The position numbers were made by a program, and so were the translations under genes. 64,000 nucleotides of DNA from Hymenopus coronatus (taxonomy: Eukaryota; Arthropoda; Insecta; Mantodea; Hymenopodidae): positions 74,259,001-74,323,000 of the forward strand of contig CM060895.1 in assembly GCA_030762935.1 (NCBI GenBank), in the 5' to 3' direction. The notes under the pieces are model-generated. The model had not been told where the DNA came from. It saw only the letters and a list, made by a program, of their open reading frames with translations, and ran no database searches. This document shows, in pieces, positions 34,446 to 44,440 of the stretch (position 1 is its first letter; every line of letters begins with the position of its first letter).

Positions 34446-35305
34446 AAAAATCTGATGCATTCCATTCGCATGACTTTCTCTATATCTCTGCAATAAATTT
34501 GTGCTTCTATTTACTTCAGTTTAATTAAGAAAAACTAGCAGAAATAGTCTTATTACTTGCTTCCTTGTAAGTAGAAGCGAATTAGGGGAGTACTATAGGC
34601 TAAACTGATCTTCAAAAAGCTGGTTACTATGTGATTGAAGTTCCTTTGTTTGTATGGACAACAGTTGACAAATTCCTGTATGAGATAAGTATAAGTTTTT
34701 TAAAGCTGAAACCAATAAAAAAGAATATCTCAAAAACGATCAACTCCAAGAAAAAAATGTATATGACATAAATTGTATGTTTTATTGTGATCTACATTTT
34801 AGTGTAGTAAGTTTTATCTATTTGTTACGGTTTACCCGTTATTCAAAGTTTAATAGAAGTCATTCAGAATAAAGAGGTCTTTAGAGGCCATTCCCAAAAG
34901 TTCAAGATATACATTTTATTTGCATGTAAATATCTTGAATATAAGAGGTTTCAACAAAATCGTTAGAGCCATTTTGAGAAAATTAAAATTGTCGGAAAAA
35001 AGGTCCATGTAAAGGGTAGTTTGGGGTGGGGGGATTTTCTTGAAAATCTTCGCGTCGCATCTTTGGAAGATAGGAAACTTAAATACCAAGTTTAGTATTT
35101 AGCGGTCTTTCCGTTTTTGAGCTATGCTGTCCACAGACACACACATACACACACGCACACACGGAACTTTTTCCAAAAATGCTTTTTTTGTATTCAGGGG
35201 GGACCCAAAATATTTTCGGTGAAATCTTGGTATCGATTTTTTGGGTGGGATACAATACCTTTTCTATATACAATGTACATAGTACACATAGAGAAAGCAA
35301 AAAAA
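34446..35305 (-). repeat. HR repeat copy inserted in a SINE (34.4 kb)
   Basis: Full-length, well preserved, minus sense. Tail AATCTGATGCATTCCATTCG and head hairpin CTATATACAATGTACATAGT. Flanked on both sides by A-runs (GAAAAAAAAGAAAA and CAAAAAAAAA), matching insertion into a homopolymer A/T site. The GT/CA tract is at 35139-35162. Confidence 0.93.
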
Positions 35306-35310
35306 AATTA

Positions 35311-35372
35311 TCCGGAATGCGCGACCTCTTGAATGTGAGGTAGATACGTCACTCCTACGCTGCCGTTGGGCT
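35311..35372 (-). mobile_element. tRNA-derived SINE, family C, 5' part (split)
   Basis: Reverse of a tRNA-like head: GCGCGACCTCTTGAATGTGA is the B-box side and GATACGTCACTCC the A-box side. Same order as at 21566 and 27672. Confidence 0.6.
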
Positions 35373-35838
35373 CTACACTTTGATTTTGTGATTTTGAAAC
35401 TGATACTACATCAAAGGAAAAACAGCTTAAGATACAATTATCCGCCACTACCAATGACGTCGTGAAATTTGCACGTCTAACGGAATTTCAAAAGCGTATG
35501 CTCCAGAAATATATTTGAGAATTACGACAAATAACATTTTCATTCAGATAGAAGAGGAACAGTATTTGAATGACTTCACAGCTGAATGACCACGTCAACA
35601 ACTGCCCTTGATTTGCTGACATACGGTCTGAGCGTTCCTTCCGCTCTGACCACATACCTAACAAAACACGATCAAGGATCAAGGACATGTCTGCTTGTGG
35701 TATTGCGCAGGTGTTATGACCACACTAATGTCCCACACACGAACTGTCATGCACTTGTTGAAGTCATTCTTATTTTAAATTTCCAGACGATATTTTTACG
35801 ACAGTCACAGCCAACAAAGTGATCCAACCAATGGAAAT
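35373..35838. other. Unassigned stretch
   Basis: A 78-codon frame (35586-35822) and its opposite-strand overlap are unrecognised. No repeat partner. Confidence 0.35.
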
Positions 35839-36048
35839 GGTGTTTTATTTATGGACGCTCTTTAACTTAAGCCACAAGGTTCTCAGTATTTAAGAGTAGT
35901 TCGTTGTATATTGGGCGTGAAAGACCGCTTAATTTCCGAAGGAAGCCATGCTAAGGGTTTTTACACCCGAAAAACCCATCGTCCTCCACTGGGTTTAAAC
36001 CCGCGACCTTGGGTATGTGCATTTTAACCATTACACCACGGAGGGCGA
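35839..36048 (-). mobile_element. tRNA-derived SINE, family A, copy 2
   Basis: On the minus strand: CCTCCGTGGTGTAATGGTTA (A box), AAGGTCGCGGGTTTAAACCC (B box), then CTTAGCATGGCTTCCTTCGG and the end GAGCGTCCATAAATAAAACA. Better preserved than the 2.6 kb copy. Confidence 0.85.
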
Positions 36049-36465
36049 CTTAATAAACACGAACTGTACCATCTATCGAAAGAAGCATCATGTTCTACAT
36101 TCTATCCAAGGAATGCGCGTATAGTTTGTGGAACAAAGTTAGAAAATGAAGAATCACATGAATCTGCTTCAGTCAGATACCTACCAAGAAGATTTTTCTT
36201 GAAATTCTCCCATATCTTTGTTACTTTTCTTTCTTTCTCTCTTTTTTATTATTTTTTTGCACTGTCTTTACTTACAGGAGCAAATGAAAGCTCATAATTC
36301 AGAAAAAAAATATGACTTAATATATTTTATTGGTGTAAAAATGTATATTTTACATCCTGTAAAAATGTCAATCTGATATCCTAGTTAATTTAAAAAATCC
36401 GTCATGAAGTAGACTGATTTAACACTAGTGGGTAGGCATTAAGGCCTAGGCTACGGATTTATACA
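36049..36465. other. AT-rich stretch, nothing recognised
   Basis: No repeat partner or coding signal. Confidence 0.35.
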
Positions 36466-37342
36466 CTCAAAGGTACAACAGCGCTTTCCCGCAAACTTCC
36501 CCACATTCACGTACCTCAGACGAAGGATACAATGGACCAACACCATCACCTACTTGGGGGTGAAGCTTGACAGGGGCGTCACTTTTAGGGAGCACGTCCG
36601 GGGGCTGTCGTGCCGGGGCAATGGGGCTGCGGCCTCACTGTACCCGATGCTGAGGTCATCGATGACGGTTCCCCTTAAGTTGCGCCTTTTGAGGGCTCTT
36701 ATTATCCCCTTATTAATCTACGCCTGTGAGATCTGGGGCATGGCGGCAGACTCCAGTCTGCTGTTGCTTCAGCGGGTACAGAATAGGTGTCTCCGGGCTA
36801 TCTATTCTGTGCCTCGAGGCTTTCCAACGAGACTCCTGCACGAAGCCTCTGGTCTACCATACCTGGAGGACGAGATTAGGCGTCGGGCAACAAAATTCAA
36901 CGAAGGGTTACCATTCCATCGGAGCGCCCTCGTTAGGTCTCTTGGGGATTACGATCCCACAAACCGCCGCTTCAGGCGATACCGGCTTCCCCGCATGGCT
37001 TGCGGGCATCCCCGGTAACGAAGGAGCACCACCAACAGCTGCTAAGGCTAAGCTCCTTATTATCCTTCAAGAGTTGCTTGGATTCAAAATTTAATCTCAA
37101 GAAACATTTTGATAAAAACACACCATCAAGGCAACCGTCGAGGAGCAATATTCGCCTCCTCCTGTCACTCCACAACCCCAAAACACACCCGCCATCCTAC
37201 AAAACCCACAATCCCGTCAGAACGTGGTTAAGTTCTCTCTGAGAACAGGGACACGTCTAACACACCTCGGGCTGCCCTCAGCCTGCCAATCACACTGGAC
37301 TGGACAGTCCATAAAAATCTAAAGTACAACTTTGATACGTTA

Positions 37343-37386
<44 letters not shown>

Positions 37387-37402
37387 GTTGTTGTTGTTGT
37401 TG
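36466..37402 (+). mobile_element. 5'-truncated non-LTR retrotransposon (Jockey/I group)
   Basis: The frame open from about 36455 to 37018 encodes the C-terminal part of a non-LTR reverse transcriptase. Signposts are TYLGVKLDRG, LRALIIPLLIYACEIWG and LLLQRVQNRCLRAI. From about 37005 another frame gives GIPGNE and AAKA, the RNase H signature (usually GIPGNERAD..AAKA). Near 37232-37265 RTGTRLTHL resembles the conserved end of RNase H-bearing elements (usually RTGHTRLTH). Most of the RNase H domain between RT and GIPGNE is missing and the frames are shifted, so the copy is dead. It ends in an (ATT)n tail (37340-37402), a 3' terminus common in such elements. The 5' end is truncated, as is usual for LINEs. 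Confidence 0.88.
37340..37402. repeat. (ATT)n then (GTT)n tract
   Basis: About 63 bases of trinucleotides directly after the LINE 3' untranslated region; probably the element's tail plus slippage. Confidence 0.9.
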
Positions 37403-38294
37403 TCTCAGGTTAATTATGAAAATCACGAACATTATTTTGTCGAGATTATCTGTGAGACAAACTGCAGCAACAAATGCCTTTTGTGATCTACGAATGTTAA
37501 ACGTTGTCGAGTATACACGTCCTAAAGAGTTAGGAATAGGACAACAGAACTGGAGGACATTTGTTGGAGAAACGTAAATCCTTCAACTTGCTCACAAAAA
37601 AGTTTGGTTAAACCTCAAACTATTGCGATAATGAAGCGGTTTCTCAAGGCCTCGGTCAGAAGCGGACGTTGCTATACCAGCACTCCATTCCGAAATTTTC
37701 AGACAAAAGACCCACAAATTCGCTGGCCAATTAAGGATGCTGAATTTAGTAGTGCGCCAAGAACAACTTTGGACCTGCAGACTTAGGCACACAGCTAGCT
37801 TTAAGTACTTTCACAACAAAATTCGGATTTCTTAAACGAGGTTAAAGCTGAACTTGGGTTAATTAGATTTTGAATGCGGTACTTGCTTAGTTCTATGATT
37901 AAAATTAAACATACATACATAATGATAAAAAAATTGGGCTATACTTGTAAAATAAGAGCAGCAATTTATATTCATTTCGAGTTAATATATATGTTAAACA
38001 TATTAAATGAAGGAAAAGAAAGAAAGTGGAGAAAGAGTGAAATGGAAGAGCACTGAATTATTATCAACAAGCTAAACTTCTGAAATCCTCACCAGGTTAT
38101 ATCAAGTAGCTGTATTATCGACTACAACAGGAATTAGACATTTCGCTTGAAGATGAGATGAATGTTAAAAATAACGACTGGTAGCAAAATATTATAAATA
38201 AGTTATACATTTAAATATTCACGTCAACATTTGTGTTGAATCACACCAATAAAACAAGAAAAACAAATTATTAAAAACTTACATTTATATAATA
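37403..38294. other. Unassigned stretch
   Basis: Two overlapping opposite-strand frames (37592-37792) are unrecognised. AT-rich beyond 37860. Confidence 0.35.
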
Positions 38295-38482
38295 ATTAAT
38301 ATAGAAATGCTGCTTTATAGTAGGCTCATGTATCTACATCTATTTCAACTGTAAATATGTGATGAGCTAAAACAACAAAACCTAGAAAGCCAATGGCTGA
38401 TATAGCTCAAATTATACCAACATTTCCGAATGCTTCCTTTTTTCCTCTTTCGTGAGAAATTACATGAGAAATTATTCCAAAT
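38295..38482 (-). pseudogene. Nuclear mitochondrial insert: cox1 fragment
   Basis: The minus strand from 38482 reads FGIISHVISHERGKKEAF, GNVG, then AMSAIGFLGFVV, AHHIFTVEMDVDT and AYY with the invertebrate mitochondrial code. This matches the cytochrome c oxidase subunit I region that normally reads PGFGMISH...GKKE.FG..GMI.AM.AIG.LGF.VWAHHMFTVGMDVDTRAY. Two TGA codons are read as Trp and would be stops in a nuclear gene. About 60 codons are present. Substitutions at conserved positions (GMDVD to EMDVD, RAY to WAY) show neutral decay in the nucleus. Confidence 0.9.
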
Positions 38483-38530
38483 ATCACATGATGATGCATG
38501 CTGTGGGGACGGCTGTTGCATTCATTGCCG

Positions 38531-38532
<2 letters not shown>

Positions 38533-38562
<30 letters not shown>
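38533..38562. repeat. 30-base poly(A) run
   Basis: Pure adenines about 50 bases beyond the cox1 fragment. Could be a retroposon tail. Confidence 0.95.
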
Positions 38563-38564
<2 letters not shown>

Positions 38565-39589
38565 AATATGCAGACCAACTGATATCGGAATTATTGTGTC
38601 ATTAAATTAATAATCAATTGATTGGTCGTTAGAAAGGCAAAAGTTGGAGCAAAGACATTGGGTAGAAGGGTGATTAGCTATTACAGTGAACTCAATAATC
38701 AAGAAACTTAAATCAAAGTTCACTTCATTAAAATTCAGTATATTCAGAAATCTAAAGTCTGCTTAAAAATGCATGTAAACTATTTCTGTAAATTAGAAAG
38801 AAAAATAGAAGTACTTAGATTTTAGCAAGGGAAAGAATGAAAGCTTGTGTCACAGATGAATAAATAATTTAAAGATTTGGCAACATAGAAGTGGGAACTT
38901 TGGTGGGGTAGTCATGATGTAAGTGGGACTTGGGCTAATAAAAGAACATGTATCTTGATAATGTGGTTCTCGGCTGAAGAAGAGTCTAAGGAAAGAACTA
39001 GTGGAGTGCATCATTGGTATAGTGCGGAAATGTTGGAAGAAATTAGAAACAATTGGAGGCGTCATGAATAATAATGGAATTTGGAAAATAGGTGGAAAAA
39101 ATAAGCAATGGGTTTTAAGAAACAGCGGATAAAGAAGAAAAATAATGACTTATCACTAGAGGTACATAGACGAACTGCTCATCGCTGCACTGGAAGGAGC
39201 GGCGAGTGGGTAACAAATTTTCCGGACAAACGAAGACGCCAGATATTAATGATATTATTTATTATTTTTATTATTATTATTATTATAACGAGTTTTTGAT
39301 TCGAAAGGATTATATTCGTTCCGGTTCTTGTGAGTCAGTTGAACAACTCCCAACTTAAGCTTGATGCCTACAGATATTAAAGAACAGATAGCTAATATAT
39401 TGCCTCAAACACTAACAAAGCCTCTCTCTCTCCCTCTCCCTCTCCCTCATTCACTCACTCACTTTCTCCTGTATACATTTAGCTGTTGAAGTCACCTAAA
39501 TATAATGGAGCACAAAGTTTTAAACTGAAATATATAAATATGTGCTGACATAATTTCAGCGCGTAAAGAAGACGAAAACTTACAAAAGA
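38563..39589. other. Unassigned stretch with simple repeats
   Basis: Holds an (ATT)n tract at about 39255-39287 and a TC-rich tract with CACT units at 39422-39465. No homology recognised. Confidence 0.4.
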
Positions 39590-40231
39590 TAATTATTAAC
39601 AGAAATTGTCTTATTTCCTTGCATACGGCTGAATTCGTTGATGGAATTTCCTGTTTGATAACAGTATAAGTATATTAAAATTGAAACCAATAACAAGAAC
39701 TATCTCGGAAATCGGTAACTCAAAAAAGTATGACATAAATTGTGTTTTAACAAGATCTACATTTTTGTGCATTAATCTTTTTGCAGTATACTTGAGACCA
39801 TTTCCCAGAAAATTCAAGAGATGTGTACATTTTTATTTGTCATGTAAATATCTTTAATATAGTTTCGGTAGTTTAATCAAAATCGTTAGAGCAATTTTTG
39901 TGAAAATAAAAAATTTCAAATATTGTTCTCTGTAAAGAGTAGTATTAGGAGGGGTATTTTCTTGAAAATATGTGTGTTGCATATTTGGAACATGCTGAAC
40001 TTAATTATCCAGTTTGGTATTTAATTGATGTTTATTTTTTGAGTGACCATGTTACACACACACACAAGCGCGGTCGCGAAACCTTTCCTTAATTTTTTTT
40101 TTTTTTTGGATACAGAGTAGGTTGTCTAAAAATTTACTTCCGGTACAATCCCGGAATAGAATTTTTGGGTGGAACACAATATATTCTCTACCTTCTAAGT
40201 GCATTGCACATACGTGCTAGAGAAATAAAAT
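39590..40231 (-). repeat. HR repeat copy, tail-truncated (39.6 kb)
   Basis: Begins at AATTATTAACAGAAATTGTC and lacks the terminal tail. The head is of the CTACC subtype: TATTCTCTACCTTCTAAGTG. A T-run lies at 40097-40108. Confidence 0.85.
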
Positions 40232-41182
40232 GTGCCGGTGTAAAGAAATGTATATTTTTATAATCGGCTAAAACGTTAAGGTTATGTGGATTGCAAAAAA
40301 CAGTAAGTGAAAAAACATTAAACGTAATGAATTTAGAAAACAAAAGTTGAGAAAACACGTCAGTCGGGAATAGCTACAAAAATATAGAGTGAAAGTTGGG
40401 GAAAAACAAAAGTTAGCGGAAAGCATGTAAACGTGTAAAGAAACACGAGGGAAAGTGCGTGGATTCAGCCCCTTTAAGTCCTTTCGAGATGCTTCCTAGT
40501 CTGTAACAACGCGTTTAATAATTCTGCGGCTTTAATGTTTCATCCTCGCCGCTCGGCATTTAGCTTTTCTACCAATCTTGTTAGAACGTAGTCGAGTTTC
40601 GTTTACTCTGGGGCCGTTCGCAACCATTAACATAACGACGCAAAACTAAATGCGTTATGTTATCATTCCGTTTAACAAACGGAAACGCAACAGAAACCCA
40701 TGGCAAGATAACTGAAACAGTGGAGCCAATATTGTGGCCTGCGAAAGGTTCACAGATAGTACACACACAAAAGGGATTATGTATCAAAATGAATAAGCTG
40801 GTTAACGGACATTAAACTTACAACAAAGCATTACTATTACTGTTTATTTTGCTGCAATTTTTATTGATGTACAGATATATTACTAGTGCATTGGTCGGTG
40901 ACATGGTAGTTTCTCATTTACCACAATTTACTTTCCCTCATTTCCCTTTCGTTTCGTTTCATACTTATCTTTTAGTTGTGCTTCTAGATTTCGTGGCGAG
41001 TATAGGGTGGTGCCGGATAGAGGGTGGAATACAAAAATAACTAAAATTAGACCCACTAAAATTAATATCAATAATTCGCTTACCATTTACTAATGAAATG
41101 TTTATCGTTTTTAAGGATATCTAGTTCTTTAATAAACGAATTAAATTAAATCTTTCAAATTCGAGATAAACAAAATTCATAA
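40232..41182. other. Unassigned stretch
   Basis: No repeat partner. The last ~50 bases (41131-41182) may be a decayed continuation of the nad3 insert that follows. Confidence 0.35.
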
Positions 41183-41330
41183 TTCATTTTAATATACTAT
41201 ACTGCCATCATTTTCTTAATTTTTGACGTTGAAATTGCATTAATCTTACCAATAACTATTATTTTAACTAGTTCAAACATAAAAATATGAATAATTACAA
41301 GAATTTTATTCTTATTAATTTTGATACTAG
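41183..41330 (+). pseudogene. Nuclear mitochondrial insert: nad3 C-terminal half
   Basis: With the invertebrate mitochondrial code the frame from 41183 reads FILMYYTAIIFLIFDVEIAL, then ILPMTIILTSSNMKMWM and ITRILFLLILML. The FLIFDVEIALILP motif is diagnostic of NADH dehydrogenase subunit 3. One TGA is read as Trp and three ATA as Met. The following residues (usually a Y.EW..G end) are cut off where a tRNA-like SINE starts. Confidence 0.85.
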
Positions 41331-41359
41331 CTCCAAGGAAAGAGTGTTCTTCTTAACAC

Positions 41360-41480
41360 TAGGCCGCTCGCCAAGCCGTCTCGCTTTGGTGCTTCGTAGC
41401 GCAGGAGATCGTGGGTTGGAGTCCCGCCTTGGGCATCGGTGTTATATGTTTGTGTACATATGTGTGTGTGTGTGTGTAAC
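41360..41480 (+). mobile_element. tRNA-like SINE head, family F
   Basis: GGCCGCTCGCCAAGCCGTCT, then GATCGTGGGTTGGAGTCCCG (B box), then GGGCATCGGTGTTATATGTT and a TG tract (41460-41478). Related to 8217-8312. Confidence 0.45.
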
Positions 41481-42464
41481 AGAAGAAAACAGCAATTCAG
41501 TGATCATACAGCAAACAAATTAAAAAAAAAAGGTAAGTAAAAGTAGGGTATACACCGCCGGAGTCCCGACTAGACTCCGGTACTGTATTTAAAAAAAAAA
41601 CACTAGAGAGCTGTTTGGTTGAATAGCTCCAGTGGTGCGGTCTTCGAGCAGGGACTGTAAAAGACTTCTACGCATTACTTCATACCTTTCTCCTGGGGGT
41701 GGTAGCTGTAATAATCTCATAAATTCTGCAGTACATAAGGTGTTGTATTCCCTTGACATACTCTGATCAGGATTCAAAATTATATGTACTCCCGGTTGAG
41801 TTTACAGAATGATTCAGAAAATTACACACAAACTAATAAGGCGTCGAAATACAGCTTCAGAAATGGAACTCACTGTTCTAAGAAGCAATCCTGAGTCAAT
41901 GCAACCTTGGGTATATCAGAACAATGGGTCAGTTGAATAAAAGTCAATAAATTCCTTTACTTACATTATTTTAAGTCACTACTGACAATAAATTGAATAA
42001 AATATAAGTAATTACTTACAGTTCAGGCTTTACTGATTATTGATAAGTTATTACTTTTGCTCGTTCAGTGATTACTAGTTTTTCCAGCAAATACTTAAAA
42101 TTTGTTTGAATAACATTCAAACCCGTGCTTTTAGCACTAGAGGTTTATGCATTGTTTTCTTCCCTTTTTTTTCGTAGTATATAAACATATGTATACATGT
42201 ATATACCTTGAAAAGTTCTACGTTCAGTGGCTTCTGACCTAAACGAACCTACAGAATGCTTTCTAATCTAATCTAATCTAATCTAATCTAATCAGTGATT
42301 ACTTGTTGCTGAAATATTTTTAAGTTTTCTTGCAAAAGCAGCTGCGAATAAGTAGGGCACCAGGTAAAGAGCTACAATAAGAGAAGGGTTATTAGTCCCA
42401 GTGATTTAAAAAGGTTTTTGAGGTTTGAAAGTGTAAACTTTTTAACAAACTGTTTTCTAGATGG
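41481..42464. other. Unassigned, with a pentanucleotide tract
   Basis: No gene recognised. Includes the (TCTAA)n tract at 42261-42294. Confidence 0.35.
42261..42294. repeat. (TCTAA)n, about 6 units
   Basis: Perfect pentamers; the complementary strand reads (TTAGA)n, one base from the common insect telomere unit TTAGG. Too short to imply telomeric origin. Confidence 0.9.
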
Positions 42465-42748
42465 TATGGATGAAACAAGGGGTGGAGCATTACGTTCACA
42501 TCAGAAAATTATCCTTTTTTATGCTATTTAGTTGACCCAATTGCAGGGGATTTTGGTATTCACCACTCCACGGTGTACAAGACCACAGACTTCGTGGCGA
42601 ACAGAATTGAAGCAAAGGCAGGTGATTGGCTAAAGTTTATAACCTCAAATTTGAAATTCAAAAAACGAAAGAAAAATGGTCTTCTCGCTTTAGATTTCCT
42701 TCAGTTATTGGTGCACTTGACTTAACACACGTAGAGATTGTTACAACA
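42465..42748 (+). pseudogene. PIF/Harbinger transposase relic (HARBI1-like), 5' part
   Basis: Readable pieces in shifting frames: RGGALRSHQKIILFYA (usually LALRFYATG), AGDFGIHHSTVYKT (usually GISQSTVSR, the helix-turn-helix), FEIQKTKEKW, then RFPSVIGALDLTHVEI. The last is the first catalytic-Asp motif of Harbinger nucleases, usually FP.VIGAIDCTHI.I, with Cys changed to Leu. Stops and frameshifts make it dead. It is cut by a LINE at 42749, and I do not see the rest of the DDE domain beyond. Confidence 0.8.
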
Positions 42749-43413
42749 ATCACATTACACGCATTACAACACTTGCTAACTCAAGGCTCGTCAAACTTGA
42801 TCCATTAATTAATAAACGCTCCAACTGCTCCAGTCTGCTTAACAGATCTTTAATTCGACCTCTTCTCACTTATGCAGCTGCTATATGGTCCACAACAAGT
42901 AAAACTAATATTCATAAACTGCAAATTGTACAAAATAAGTTTCTCCGCAGAGCTACAAATGCACCAGGTTTGTAAGAAATACACAGCTTCAACATGAACT
43001 TAACATCCTTCCAATAGAACAGTATATGAAACACATCTCCAAGACATTCTTCAACAAATTAAGCAACGTTACTGGTGCTCAAGCATTTAACCTGCATATC
43101 AAAACTCCACACAAAAGGCTGAAAAGAAAACTACCACAACATTTCTTAACCAGTGAAACAAGGGCTCCTGTTAATATTTATTCATAAATTCCATTTTCAT
43201 GTAGTTTCATTTTTTGTAATTTATTATTGTAATTACTTTTTCTTTCATTAAATTGTAACATTTAGTTGTAAAGTTATACTGTATTCTGTACTGATCATCT
43301 ATTTTTGTTTATGTTCAACCTCAAATGTTAATGTATTTATTGTTATCTTGTTGTTATCTATGACCTGTATAGCATGTATGCTGATCTGCCAAAAATAAAA
43401 TTAAAAAAAAAAA
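42749..43413 (+). mobile_element. 5'-truncated LINE with poly(A) inserted in Harbinger relic
   Basis: Encodes the C-terminus of a Jockey-type non-LTR reverse transcriptase: SLIRPLLTYAAAIW, KLQIVQNKFLRRA, then after one frameshift near 42970 VRNTQLQHELNILPIEQY and SKTFFNKLSN, ending at a stop near 43188. A ~220-base 3' untranslated region ends with AATAAAATT and a poly(A) (43403-43413). The 7-bp repeat TACAACA at 42742-42748 and 43414-43420 is a likely target-site duplication. Confidence 0.85.
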
Positions 43414-43639
43414 TACAACATACTGCTATATGCACCTATATGACAAGGCTATTCATTTGTTTATTCAATTTATACTGAACATTTTCCAAGGTTTACTTAT
43501 CAGCAAAAAGTAAACTGTTATTCAATTAAAATCAGTATTTGCTTTTAGAGATCAGTCTTAACTCTCCTTGTCAAGTAATTACTTTTAAGAGTTTATTGAT
43601 TTTATTGAACTGTCCCAATATTATGGATGTAGGCTTACT

Positions 43640-43790
43640 TTACAATGAGGCGCTGAGTTCTATTGCTGCAACGACTGATGAAACTGGACAGATGTGGATG
43701 CAACTGGATGGAGCACCTGCACAATTTTCTCTTGAAATAACACATGTCCGGACGATGATGGAAGAGAAGGTCCTATTATACGGCCATAAC
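43640..43790 (+). pseudogene. DDE transposase scrap (Tc1/mariner-related superfamily)
   Basis: MWMQLDGAPAQFSLEITHV matches the second catalytic block, usually MW.QQDGAPAHFS..VR, of a widespread insect transposase class. About 40 residues only; flanks are unrecognised. Confidence 0.6.
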
Positions 43791-43821
43791 ACTCCTCTGT
43801 TCTAGCGCTTGTTTTGTATGT

Positions 43822-44440
43822 GCGTTCGTGTGTGTGAACAACACAACTCAAAAAAAGCCCGTTAAGTACCCTTTAGATGGACATTTTTTGTATATTTAAA
43901 CCATTTTGATTAAAATATCGTATCTCAAAGATATGTACATGACAAATAAAATATATACCCTGAATTTGCTGGGAAAATCTTCTAAAATCGTCTTCATTCT
44001 AATGACTTTTCCATAAGTGGTAAACCTAAGAGATAGTAAAAAATTTACTATTGTACACAAAAAACTCATATCTCGATAAAATACAATTTATAACATATAC
44101 AGCTTCTTTGTAGAGCTAAGTATTTTCGAGATATTACTTATTAGTTTTATCATTTACAATACTTAAATTGTTCCCAACTGGGAAGTCGTTATTCTCTTTT
44201 TTCATCCTAGTCATCAAAGAGAAGGAAATTCTAATTACATCACATAGCGACCAGGTTTTAAAAGATTTGACTATCGATTTAGCCTAGAGTGTTTATCTTC
44301 TACTTACAAGGAACTTAGTAATACAACCATTTTTGCTAATGTTTATTTCGATTACCCTGAAGTAGATAGAGAGCTTTTGTAAGAATACTTTATTGCAGAA
44401 TGGGTAGAGAAAGCAATGTGAATGGAACACGTGAAATTTT
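43822..44440 (+). repeat. HR repeat copy, head-truncated (43.8 kb)
   Basis: Starts inside the GT tract (GCGTTCGTGTGTGTGAACAA) and lacks the internal hairpin and the C-rich block through a further deletion (CGTTAAGTACCCTTTAGATG). The tail is of the GGGTAGAGAAAG subtype. Followed head-to-tail by another copy. Confidence 0.88.

Noticed and set aside
36554..37018. 154-codon frame as a host gene
   Set aside because: It is the C-terminal part of a LINE reverse transcriptase, truncated upstream and followed by frameshifted RNase H and an (ATT)n tail.
40821..41040. cox3 end upstream of the nad3 insert
   Set aside because: cox3 precedes trnG-nad3 in insects, so I looked for it, but no reading gives convincing cox3 motifs.
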